Source: Lithobates sylvaticus (Eukaryota; Chordata; Amphibia; Anura; Ranidae). Taken from it: 64,000 bases of DNA. Below, piece by piece: positions 22,995-32,624 of the stretch (its first letter is position 1; every line of letters starts with the position of its first letter). The notes beneath the pieces were generated by a model. The model saw nothing but the letters and a program-made list of their open reading frames with translations, was not told the DNA's origin and ran no database searches. A program made the position numbers and the translations under genes. Where the stretch lies: assembly GCA_028564925.1 (NCBI GenBank), contig CM053030.1, positions 374,451,445-374,515,444 of the forward strand. The letters are read 5' to 3'.

Positions 22995-23845
22995 CAGTAT
23001 CTCACAAAAGTGAGTAGACCCCTCACATTTTTGTAAATATTTTATTCTATCTTTTCATGTGACAACACTAAAGAAATGACACTTCTCTACAATGTAAAGT
23101 AGTGAGTGTACAGCTTGTTTAACAGTGTAAATTTGCTGTCCCCTCAAAATAACTCAACACACACAGCCATTAATGTCTAAACCGCTGGCAACAAAAGTGA
23201 GTACACTCCTAAGTGAAAATGTCCAAATTGGGCCCAAAGTGTCAATATTTTGTGTGGCCACCATTATTTCCCAGCACTGCCTTAACCCTCTTGGCCATAG
23301 AGTTCATCAGAGCTTCACAGGTTACTGATGAAGTACTCTTCCACTCCTCCATGGCGACATCACGGAGCTGGTGGATGTTAGAGACCTTGGGCTCCTCCAC
23401 CTTCCATTTGAAGATGCCCCACATATGCTCAATAGGGTTTAGGTCTGGAGACAAGCTTGGCCAGTCCATCACCTTTACCCTCAGCTTCTTTAGCAAGGCA
23501 GTGGTCTTCTTGGAGGTGTGTTTGGGGTAGTTATGTTGGAATACATGCTCAGCTCCAGTATGTCACAGTACATGATGGCATTCATGGTTCCCTCAATGAA
23601 TTGTAGCTCCCCAGTACCGGCAGCACTAACGCAGCCCCAGACCATGACACTCCTACCACCATGCTTGACTGTAGACAAAACACACTTGTCTTTGCTCTCC
23701 TCACCTGTATGCTGCCACACACGCTTGACACCATCTTAACCAAATACATTTATCTTGGTCTAATCAGACCACAGGACATGGTTCAGTAATCCATGTCCTT
23801 AGTCTGCTTGTCTTCAGCAAACTGTTTGCAGGCTTTCTTGTGCAG
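22995..23845 (-). mobile_element. Tc1-like transposon relic, family 1, copy a
   Basis: The element end CAGTATCTCACAAAAGTGAG follows TA (22993-22994). Transposase sequence lies on the minus strand. It is truncated at about 23845, where similarity to the copy at 42794 stops, so the other end and the DNA-binding half are lost. Confidence 0.8.
23242..23740 (-). pseudogene. Tc1-like transposase fragment (catalytic region)
   Basis: Reading on the minus strand, one frame gives VKHGGRSVMVWGCVSAAGTG and another WPSLSPDLNPIEHMWGIFKW, the block holding the final glutamate of the DD34E triad. Two frames are needed, and the N-terminal helix-turn-helix region is missing, so it cannot encode a working enzyme. 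Family placement is firm from the SPDLNPIE block. Confidence 0.8.
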
Positions 23846-24534
23846 GTGGATATTGATTTCTTCTTCTTCTAAAAAAAAAAAGGCGTTTTTGTGAGATCCA
23901 AGTCAGAAACCCACTGTGGTCAGTGTGCAGTGAGGCAGACACTCACATAGAACGTGATCAGACCATAGCGATCACAGCTCTCATTACACTAGCGCCAACT
24001 AATACATTGATTTCCACTTCCTCACAGTCCAAGATTGAATGAAGAATAATTACATTGTGCCAAGCTGGACCAATGTAAGTAAGCAATACAAATCATTTTT
24101 GGAGTTCTGCTTTAAAGTGGAATACACTGCACTTTAAATAGCTTGTTTAGGCCAAACTGATCCAAATGAACTATTTACATCACAAAATGATGCAGCTGCT
24201 GTGTGTGCTGTAATATACTGTAGTAGCTATAGCTACAAACAGTAAGCTGTGCTGTGTTCTGGCAGCAGTATGGATGACTTCCTGTCTGCTGCCATAATTA
24301 AAGAGAGTCAGGCTGAATGCTTCTCCCCCATTCAGGAGAAGCCTTGTATTTTTTATTAATGAACAAGGCTTCCTTTGATTAGCCGAGGTGAAGAGGAGGA
24401 CGGATGATGTCAAGATTTCCATCTCGGCCAATCAAAGGTTACCCTGTATTCATCTATAAAAATTCAAGATTTTTTCTGAATGGAAGAAAAGCACTCAGAG
24501 CAACTCTCTTGGTTTTAAAGGCTCAACGTTTTTT
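23846..24534. other. No gene seen; MITE scraps
   Basis: TTCTGCTTTAAAGTGGAATA at about 24106 is a MITE edge. TTCAGGAGAAGCCTTGTATT and its near-inverse in 24310-24480 (AATACAGGGTAACC, ATTCTTCTCC-like words) form an imperfect inverted repeat. No coding feature. Confidence 0.35.
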
Positions 24535-24960
24535 ACCTTCATGCATGGAGGTAAAAAACCTTCTGTGTGCACCCCCCCCTTCCCCCAGCCCCCCCCCCCC
24601 CCCCCAATACTTACCTGACCCCCATTGCGATCCAGTTATGTTAACCAGAGCTGAGCTTCTCCAGGGTCTCTCATTCCTCATTGGCTAAAACAGCAGTAGG
24701 AGCCATTGGCTCCTGCTACTGTCAATCACAGCCAGTAAGCCAATGAGGAGAGAGCAGGGGTGGGGTCGAGCCGTGCATCTTATGGACGCATAGAGCGGGG
24801 CTCGGAAGCTTGCTATTGGGGGAACTGGCTGAAAAGGAGGAGACAGGAGCACCGGCGGGGGACCCAAAAAGAAAAGGATCGGGACTGCTCTGTGCAAAAC
24901 CACTGCACAGAGCAAGTATGTTTGTTATAAAAAAAAAAATCAATCTTTAATGTAATAATG
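24535..24960. mobile_element. CCAAT-rich MITE, inverted copy
   Basis: Matches the 32625-33105 element: ACCTTCTGTGTGCACC, several ATTGGCT/AGCCAATG boxes, TGTCAATCACAGCC, TGCTCTGTGCAAAACCACTG and GAGCAAGTATGTTTGTTATA. A long C-run (about 24580-24605) sits near one end. Terminal TTAA sites are degraded. Confidence 0.65.
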
Positions 24961-26245
24961 TTTAATGTATTCCAGTAGCAGACGGGAAGTTGACCATAAT
25001 GCTGCCAGAGCACGTTGCCATTTGCTGTATGTAACAATTGCTACTACAATCTATTACAGTACACACACTGGTTGCAACATAGTTCATTTGGGCCAGCCTG
25101 GAATTGAAAACTGGAATTCTAAGTACAGTAAAACCTTGGTTTGAGAGCAACTTGGTTTGAGAGCGTTTTGCAAAACAAGCAAAATTTGTACTTGTTATAC
25201 AAGCAATTAGGGATGAGCCGAACACCCCCCTGTTCGGTTCGCACCAGAACCTGCGAACAGACCTAAAGTTCGTGTGAACTTTAGAACCCTATTAAAAAAA
25301 ATCAAAAGTGCTAATTTTAAAGGCTTATATGCAAGTTATTGTCATAAAAAGTGTTTGGGGACCTGGGTCCTGCCCCAGGGGCCATGTATCAATGCAAAAA
25401 AAAACGTTTAAAAACTGCCGTTTTTTCAGGAGCAGTGATACAATAAAAGTGTAATATTCCTTTAAATTTCGTACCTGGGGGGTGTGTATAGTATGCCTGT
25501 AAAGGGGCGCATTTTTTCCATGCTTAGAACTGTCCATGCACAAAGTGTCATTTTTGCAGGAAAAAAAGTCATTTAAAATCACTCACGGCTATAATGAATT
25601 GTCGGCTCCCGTAATACAGAGAACAGTCATTGAAAGTCATTGATAAAAAATAAAAAAAATATGCATGGGGTTCCCCCCAAATTCAATTACCAGGTCCTTC
25701 AGGTCTGGTATGGATATTAAGGGGAACCCCGGGTCAAATAAAAAAAAAAAAATGACGTGGGGTTCCCCCTAAATATCAATACCAGACCCTTCAGGTCTAG
25801 TATGGATTTTAAGGGGAACCCTGCGCCAAAAAAAAATGGCGTGGGGGTCCCCCTCAAAATCCATACCAGACCCTTATCCGAGCACGCAACCTGTCAGGCT
25901 GCAGGAAAAGAGGGGGGACGAGAGAGCGCCCCCCCCTTCCTGAACCGTACCAGGCCACATGCCCTCAACATTGGGAGGATGCTTTGGGGGTCTGTGACCC
26001 CTCAAAGCACCATGTCCCCATGTTGATGAGGACAAGGGCCTCATCCCCACAACCATTGCCCGGTGGTTGTGGGGGTCTGCGGGCGGGGGGCTTATCAGAA
26101 TCTGGAAGCCCCCTTTAACAAGGGGACCCCCAGATCCTGCCCCCCCTGTTCGAAATGGTAAGGGGGTACAAAAGTACCCCTACCATTTCACAAAGAAAGT
26201 GTAAAAAATTGTTAAAAAACACACAGACACCGTTGGGAAAAGTCC

Positions 26246-26251
26246 TTTATT
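26246..26251 (-). terminator. Poly(A) signal, left arm of the hAT-type palindrome
   Basis: AATAAA on the minus strand within CTTTATTAAAAATA, followed downstream (minus) by GGTGTCTGTGTGTTTTT-like sequence. It mirrors 27017-27022. Confidence 0.5.
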
Positions 26252-26459
26252 AAAAATAAAAAAAAAGATTCCAGCGGTGGTAATCCACTCTTGCTATCCA
26301 GCGATGGGTGATCTCTTCTCCGGGGTCCAGCGATGGCTGATCTCTTCCGACGACGTCCAGCGCAGCGCATCCTGTCTGCATGGAGACACTGCTGGAATCC
26401 CGTCTTAGCTGAGGAGGAGTGGGCCACCCGTCACCTGACCCTGCCCCCCTCTGACGCAA

Positions 26460-26860
26460 CGCAAGGGGGAAGCTGGGCTTCCCCAGTGACGTACGTGTGA
26501 CCCCGCCCCCCTCTGATGTAACAGAAACCTGCGTTACATCAGAGGGGGCGGGGTCACCCGTACATCACTGGGGAAGCCCAGCTTTTTCCTTGCGTCAGAG
26601 GGGGGTGGGGTCACCATTACATCACTGGGGAAGCCTGGGTTTCCCTTGGGTTTCTCCACGGAGACACAGCTGAGGAGGACTGGGCCACCCGTCACCTGAC
26701 CCCGCCCCCCTCTGATGCAAGGGAAAAGCTGGGCTTGCCCAGTGATGTACCCCCCTCTGATGCAATGCAGGTTTCCGCTACATCAGAGGGGGCGGGGTCA
26801 CCCATACATCACCTGGGAAGCCCGGCTTCCCCCTTGCATTGCGTCAGAGGGGGGCGGGGT
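26460..26860. promoter_or_regulatory. GC-box palindrome centre, possible divergent promoter
   Basis: At least five GC boxes of the form GGGGGCGGGGTCA or its inverse lie at about 26503, 26541, 26701, 26784 and 26848. They alternate with TACATCACTGGGGAAGCC units and their inverses. There is no TATA box, so promoter activity is less sure than in the foldback family at 28127. The paired outward poly(A) signals at 26246 and 27017 support divergent transcription. Confidence 0.4.
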
Positions 26861-27016
26861 CAGGTGACGAGTGCCTGGTCCTCCTCAGCTAAGATGGGAT
26901 TCCCGCAGTGTCTCCATGGAGACAGGATACGCTGCACTGGATGTCGTCGGAAGAGATCAGCCATCGCTGGATAGCAGGAGTGGATTACCACCGCTGGAAT
27001 CTTTTTTTTTATTTTT

Positions 27017-27022
27017 AATAAA
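27017..27022 (+). terminator. Poly(A) signal, right arm of the hAT-type palindrome
   Basis: AATAAA followed by GGTGTCTGTGTATTTTTT, a good GU/U-rich downstream element. It mirrors the minus-strand signal at 26246-26251. Confidence 0.5.
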
Positions 27023-28465
27023 GGACTTTTCCCAACGGTGTCTGTGTATTTTTTAACTATTTGTCTACTTTCTTTGTGAAATGGTAAGGGTACTTTTGTA
27101 CCCCCTTACCATTTCAAACAGGGGGGGCCGGGATCTGGGGGTCCCCTTGTTAAAGGGGGCTTCCAGATTCTGATAAGCCCCCCACCCGCAGACCCCCACA
27201 ACCACTGGGCAAGGGTTGTGGGGATGAGGCCCTTGTCCTCATCAACATGGGGACATGGTGCTTTGAGGGGGTCACAGACCCCCAAAGCATCCTCCCAATG
27301 TTGAGGGCATGTGGCCTGGTACGGTTCAGGAGGGGGGGCGCTCTCTCGTCCCCCTTCTTTTCCTGCGGCCTGCCAGGTTGCGTGCTCGGATAAAGGGTCT
27401 GGTATGGATTTTGAGGGGGCCCCCATTGTTTTTTTTTGGCGCAGGGTTCCCCTTAAAATCCATACCAGACCTGAAGGGTCTGGTATGGATATTTAGGGGG
27501 AACCCCAGGTCTTTTTTTTTTTATTTGACCCGGGGTTGACCCCACGCAATTTTTTTTTTTGTCAATGACTTTCAATGACTGTTCTCTGTATTACGGGAGC
27601 CGACAATTCATTATAACCGCAAGTGATTTTAAATGACTTTTTTTCCTGCAAAAATTACACTTTGTGCAGGGACAGTTTTAAGCACGGGAAACATGCCTTT
27701 ACAGGCATACTATACACACCCCCAGGTACGAAATTTAAAGGAATATTACACTTTTATTGTTTAACTTTAAGCATTATTAAAATCACTGCTCCTGAAAAAA
27801 CTGCCATTTTTAAAACTTTTTTTTGCATTGATACATGTCCCCTGGGGCAGGACCCAGGTCCTCAAACACTTTTTATGACAATAACTTGCATATAGGCTTT
27901 TAAAATTAGCACTTTAGATTTCTCCCATAGACTTTTACAGAGTGTCCTGCGGCTTTTTGAATTTGCCGCGAACACCCCAAATTGTTCGCTGTTCGGTGAA
28001 CAGGCGAACAGGCAATGTTCGAGTCAAACATGAGTTAGACTCAAAGCTCATCCCTACAAGCGATGTCTTGATATACAAGTAGAGTCATGTCACAACTGAG
28101 TATAAAAGAGAAGAGAGGTGCCTCTAATGCGGCGTACACACGAAGGGACTATCCCGCGGGATTATCCTCTGTACTCAAGTCCAGCGGACAATCCCCTCGT
28201 GTGTGGGCGCCGGCGGACTTTTTGGCGCCAAAGTCCGGCGGACCAAAGTTTTAAGTTTGGTTTTAAAATTATCCGCTGGACTTGGCAGTCCGGCCGACAA
28301 TCCCGCCGTTAGTAGGCTAGTCCGCCGGACTTTTGAAAATGAACGTACTTGCCGCTCATCGGCAAGTCCGTTCATTTAGCACGTGACTTCAGGTTACGTA
28401 GCTAGCGTAGGCAGTAAATGCCGCCGCGCTAGCTCCGTGACCTGGCATGGATTTAAAGGGACTCC

Positions 28466-29022
28466 TGTGACGGATCCTGTACTCAAGGTGTCCGCCGTAA
28501 ATGCTTCCTAAGTCCTGGAACATGAGTCCAATGGATCTGGTTATAGGAACCCCCAAGAATTAGACGGCACTAGTTCTTGGAGTAAATCAGGAATGCTTTA
28601 TTTGACATTTCACACACATATATAGCCAGATGACTAAAAGCTAACCTAATTAGCATGAGCTAATTATCTTAATCATTGCCCAGACTAGTTGACTGAGAGG
28701 AGACTTTTCAGGGTCAGACTTTAAGGCTCCTAGTTAATTGGAATGGCTATTCAACAGACATTAACATAAACAGTAACACAGGGCTAATTAGCACAACAAC
28801 ATTGTGTGGAATACACCTTACAAGCCAGACCAGCCTCATTTACACAATAGACAGGTGGCTTGAGTTCATGACATTAGAATGTGACAGCTTGTGTCCCATT
28901 CAGTCTATTTCTAATGCCAAATGCATATACAGAGTGTGTGTTTTGGGGGGCCCGTAATCAGCTGGCAGGAGGCTCGCATGTAGTCCTCTCAAAAAGCCTG
29001 TGTCCCGGCTAGGTCTGTCACA
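28466..29022 (-). mobile_element. Solo LTR inside foldback copy B
   Basis: It starts TGTGACGGATCC and ends GGTCTGTCACA, with TG...CA termini and a 5-base direct repeat ACTCC on both sides (28461-28465 and 29023-29027). TGCTTTATTTGAC near the left end reads as AATAAA on the minus strand, which suggests minus orientation. It is 557 bp with no internal region. It is younger than the foldback it entered. LTR retrotransposon; family unresolved. Confidence 0.75.
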
Positions 29023-29453
29023 ACTCCCCACACCGAAAAACGGCGTGGGGGTTCCCCCCAAATCCATGTCAGACCCTTATCCTTGCACGCAGCCTGGCCG
29101 GCCAGGAAAGGGGTGGGGACGAATGAGCGCCCCCCCTCCTGAGCCGTACCAGGCCGCGTGCCCTCAACATGGGGGTGCCCTGGGGAAAGGGGGGCCGTGC
29201 AGCCCCCCCACCCCAAAGCACCTTGTCCCCATGTTGATGAGGACAAGGGCCTCTTCCCGACAACCCTGGCCGTTGGTTGTCGGGGTCTGAGGGCGGGGGC
29301 TTATCGGAATCTGGGAGCCCCCTTTTATAAGGGGGCCCTCAGATCCCGGCCCCCCACCCTATGTGAATGAGTATGGGGTACGATGTACCCCTACCCATTC
29401 ACCTAAGGTGTAAAATGTAAAGTAAAAAAACACCCACACTTTTGAAAAAATTG

Positions 29454-29785
29454 TTTATTGCACTGCTCCGGGGGTCTTCTTCCGTCTTGGGGGTCTTCTC
29501 GCCGGACTCCTCCGCCATTTACCAAGCTCTTTTACCAAGCGGAGAAGTCCGGCTACCTTCTTCGTCGTCGCCGCCGTCGTCTGGGGGTCTCGATCCGCCT
29601 TCGGGGGTCTTCCGGGGTCTTCCGGGGGTCTCTTCTGTTCTTGCAGCGGTCGTCGTTTTCCGCGCCGCCGGCGCCGCCTTCTTCTTCTTGTTCTTGTTCT
29701 TGTTCTTCTTCTTCTTCTTCCGATGTTGACCCGATGCTCTCTCTGGCCGGAATGGCAGAGCCGCGCTGTGCTGGGACTTATATAG
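29454..29785 (-). other. Predicted transcription unit, left arm of copy B
   Basis: On the minus strand a TATA box (CTATATAA, 29778-29785) leads into the purine-rich GAAGAAGAACAAG module and ends at AATAAA (29454-29459) followed by a GTGTGGGTG and T-run. It mirrors the plus-strand unit at 29932-30241. The product is unknown; the Lys/Arg-rich frame has no ATG downstream of the expected start. Confidence 0.5.
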
Positions 29786-29931
29786 GGACATGGGGACAGG
29801 GTCACATGCTCATGTCACATGGTGACCCCGGCCCCTTGCGATGTCACAGTCCCGGAGGATGCTGGGACTGTGACATCGCAAGGGGGCGGGGTCACCATGT
29901 GACATGAGCATGTGACCCTGTCCCCTTGTCC
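29786..29931. promoter_or_regulatory. Divergent promoter at the centre of copy B
   Basis: The central palindrome has inverted arms at 29831-29853 and 29864-29887, including CGATGTCACAGTCCC and GGGACTGTGACATCG. On each side come CATGTGAC sites and then an outward-facing TATA box, at 29778-29785 on the minus strand and 29932-29939 on the plus strand. A GC box, GGGGGCGGGG, is present on the right. The symmetry predicts two transcripts leaving the centre in opposite directions. Confidence 0.65.
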
Positions 29932-30241
29932 CTATATAAGTCCCAGCACAGCGCGGCTCTGCCATTCCGGCCAGAGAGAGCATCGGGTCAACATCGGAAG
30001 AAGAAGAACAAGAACAAGAAGAAGAAGGCGGCGCCGGCGGCGCGGAAAACGACGACCGCCGCAAGAACAGAAGAGACCCCCGGAAGACCCCCGAAGGCGG
30101 ATCGAGACCCCCAGACAACGGCGGCGACGACGAAGAAGGTAGCTGGACTTCTCCGCTCGGTAAAAGAGCTTAGTAAATGGCGGAGGAGTCCGGAGAGAAG
30201 ACCCCCAAGACGGAAGAAGACCCCCGGAGCAGTGCAATAAA
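29932..30241 (+). other. Predicted transcription unit, right arm of copy B
   Basis: TATA box CTATATAA at 29932-29939 and AATAAA at 30236-30241 give an expected RNA of roughly 290 bases before the tail. A GAAGAAGAACAAGAACAAG tract is followed by donor-like AAGGTAGCT and GGTAAA sites. The open Lys/Arg-rich frame ends at a TAA lying inside the AATAAA. Its only ATG lies at or upstream of the TATA box. Confidence 0.55.
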
Positions 30242-30992
30242 CTATTTTTTTCAAAAGTGTGGGTGTTTTTTTTACTTTACATTTTACACCTTAGGTGAAT
30301 GGGTAGGGGTACATCGTACCCCATACTCATTCACATAGGGTGGGGGGCCGGGATCTGAGGGCCCCCTTATAAAAGGGGGCTCCCAGATTCCGATAAGCCC
30401 CCGCCTGCAGACCCCGACAACCAACGGCCAGGGTTGTCGGGAAGAGGCCCTTGTCCTCATCAACATGGGGACAAGGTGCTTTGGGGTGGGGGGGCCGCAC
30501 GGCCCCCCTTTCCCCAGGGCACCCCCCATGTTGAGGGCACGTGGCCTGGTACGGCTCAGGAGGGGGGGGGGCGCTCGTTCGTCCCCACCCCTTTCCTGGC
30601 CGGCCAGGCTGCGTGCTCGGATAAGGGTCTGACATGGATTTGGGGGGAACCCCCACGCCGTTTTTCGGCGTAGGGAGTCCCTTTAAATCCATGCCAGGTT
30701 ACGGAGCTAGCGCGGCGGCATTTACTGCCTACGCTAGCTACGTAACCTGAAGTTACGTTCTAAATGAACGGACTTCTCCGTGTGTGGGCAAGTCCGTTCA
30801 TTTTCAAAAGTCCCGCGGACTTTGGCCGGCGGATTGTCCGCCGGAGAAGTCCGCGCGTGTGTGGGCAAGTCCGCGCGTGTGTGGGCAAGTCCACACGCTC
30901 GGAAAGTCCGGCGAAGCCAGCTGGAAAGTCCGGCGGATTGTCCGCTGGACTAGGTCCGCCGGGAAAAGTCTGCACGTGTGTACGCGGCATTA

Positions 30993-31410
30993 GTGTAGCA
31001 ATATGGTTACATTTAATGAAGGTACAACTTTTAGCAACTCACATGGTTGATGATTAAAACAGGCATATCTAAGTATGCAGGCATCCGGGGTAAAGCTGTC
31101 CACATAGACCGTCCTCTGCACTGCCATCAGCGTTATCCCTTCCAAGCTGCGCTCCACGAGCGGTTCAAGCCGCGCTGTTAGATCGCTCTACTGCAGGGTA
31201 GTCTTCCCAATCACGATTGCAGACTAACAGCGGTGAGAGCCGGTGGTGCGGACGATGGTCTATGTGGATAGCTATACCCCGGATGCCTGCATACTTAGAT
31301 GTGTCTTTTTTAACCATCAACCATGTGAGTTCCTAAATGTTGTACCTTCATTAAATGTAACCATATTGCTATACTTAGAGGCGCCTCTCTTCTCTTTTAT
31401 ACTCTGTAGC
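30993..31410. repeat. Hairpin core of the mariner-type element
   Basis: The left arm (30993-31114: GCAATATGGTTACATTTAAT..., GCATCCGGGGT) pairs with the right arm (31250-31371: ACCCCGGATGC, ...ATTAAATGTAACCATATTGC). The pairing continues beyond the foldback insertion to 28093-28124, matching 31376-31408. The loop is about 135 bp. Confidence 0.8.
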
Positions 31411-31659
31411 TGGATTTGGTTTCTAATCCCCTTGTGGACGCTGCCATTTGTGGAAGGACATTTTATGGTTACACAACCTGGTCACATTGCTATAATATTT
31501 TTATATGGACTATAAACTGAAGAACTATAGACTATAGAATGAATAAATGGTTGTGGAACGAATCATCTGAGTTTCCATTTTTTCTTATGGGGAAATTTTT
31601 ATTATAGATTACAAGCATGTTTCCGGAATGAATTATGCTCGCAATCCAAGGTTTTACTG

Positions 31660-32354
31660 TAATCATGGTATGGCAGCAGGTGGGTTAAAGCCAATTATAA
31701 ACCTTTTTGTTAAAAGGTTATAGAATCCAGCCCACTGATGATGTAATGGAAAACAATAGGTCAATCAACCACTTTCTATGGAATAACTGCTTTGTCTTCA
31801 TCCTTCTCATTATTATTGCATGATTTCTGTTGCTATGAGTCAATTCATATTAAAAATGTAGAAGTAAACTCAGATCCTCTAAATTAAAATAACATGCGTC
31901 AATATCACTTGGTTTTGCAGAGACAGTTATCTGGCTCTGATTGTGATTTTATTTCCATCATAGCACATGTTAAATTAACTTCTCTCTGCCCACGTGCTGC
32001 ATGCAGACTTCCCAGAGCCAGTCCTGCAGAGTTATTGCTTTTGTGGACAATCTAAATTAGCTTGACGCGTAATCTAGTTGTAAATAAGGGACGGAAAAAT
32101 ATTATCCAAAATATCTCCGGATGTATGACAGGCTAGCAAGCACTAATGAAAACGACGTATGTTCTAATGTACAAACAACTCTTGTCAAAAGAGAAACTAG
32201 GATTCTGTTTTAAAACTAGCAGATTTAAATACATAAAAATATTGTATAACCGCAGAGGCAGGGCCTCTAATTCTTTTTCCTATGGAGGTTCAGCTTTGGC
32301 CACCTAGAGGAGTATAAATAGGTGGTATGTGCAGTGATGGAAGGGGCTTTTAAT
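31660..32354. other. No gene seen; intergenic
   Basis: AT-rich, without repeat boundaries or coding potential. One of the few stretches that may be unique sequence. Confidence 0.4.
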
Positions 32355-32355
32355 T

Positions 32356-32623
32356 TAGGCTGGGTTCACATATATGCGAATTGGATATGTTTTTAACCGC
32401 ACCCAATTTACATAACATCGTTACAGGCTTTCAATGTAGCCAGTTCACACATATCTGGGGCAACTGCAGTGCGGTTTTGATAAGGGTCCTGTGCGGTTTT
32501 GGGTCTGGTTCAGGTGCGAATTCAGGGAAAAATTTGCACCTGAATTACACTTGAACCAGTGAACAGAAACGCACAGGACACCGAACTGCAAACCGCAGCC
32601 ACGTATATGTGAACTCAGCCTTA
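32356..32623. mobile_element. GGTTCACA-type MITE
   Basis: Ends TAGGCTGGGTTCACATATA and TATATGTGAACTCAGCCTTA are inverted. The interior is a loose palindrome of GCGGTTTTG/CAAACCGC and GGTGCGAATT/AATTTGCACC words. About 270 bp, non-coding. Confidence 0.75.
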
Positions 32624-32624
32624 A

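Larger units (their letters stand above)
25208..28056. mobile_element. hAT-type palindromic element, 2.85 kb
   Basis: Ends TAGGGATGAGC and GCTCATCCCTA are flanked by an 8-base duplication, CAAGCAAT (25200-25207) and CAAGCGAT (28057-28064), matching at 7 of 8; that is the hAT pattern. The two arms (25208-26460 and about 26850-28056) are inverse copies through nearly their whole length. Each holds the CCGAGCACGC, GTACCAGGCC, ATGTTGATGAGGACAAGGGC and AATGGTAAGGG blocks. The centre (26460-26850) has several GGGGGCGGGGTCA boxes. No transposase. Confidence 0.85.
28127..30990. mobile_element. Foldback element, copy B (both arms present)
   Basis: Ends ATGCGGCGTACACACG and TGTGTACGCGGCAT are flanked by TA (28125-28126 and 30991-30992). 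The arms mirror each other around about 29858: outer tips rich in AAGTCCG/CGGACTT words, a GCTAGCGTAGGCAGT block, the GAGCACGCAGCCTGG block, an ATGAGTATGGGGTAC block, a poly(A) signal, a transcribed module, a TATA box, then the shared centre. The outer tips of the two arms differ more than the inner arms do. An LTR sits in the left arm (28466-29022). No transposase; non-autonomous. Confidence 0.85.
25126..31659. mobile_element. Mariner-type element carrying two nested palindromes
   Basis: Ends CAGTAAAACCTTGG (25126) and CCAAGGTTTTACTG (31659) are inverted and flanked by TA (25124-25125 and 31660-31661). Once the insertions at 25208-28056 and 28127-30990 are set aside, about 800 bp remain: 25126-25199, 28065-28124 and 30993-31659. 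The interior is a long hairpin: 28093-28124 plus 30993-31114 pairs with about 31250-31408. No transposase is present. The ends match the MITE at 4229-4660. Confidence 0.8.

Noticed and set aside
1-30990. CRISPR array or bacterial mobile element reading of the repeated palindromes
   Set aside because: Repeats are irregular or inverted with no equal spacers. The window is full of vertebrate transposons and spliced-type signals, so a prokaryotic system is excluded.
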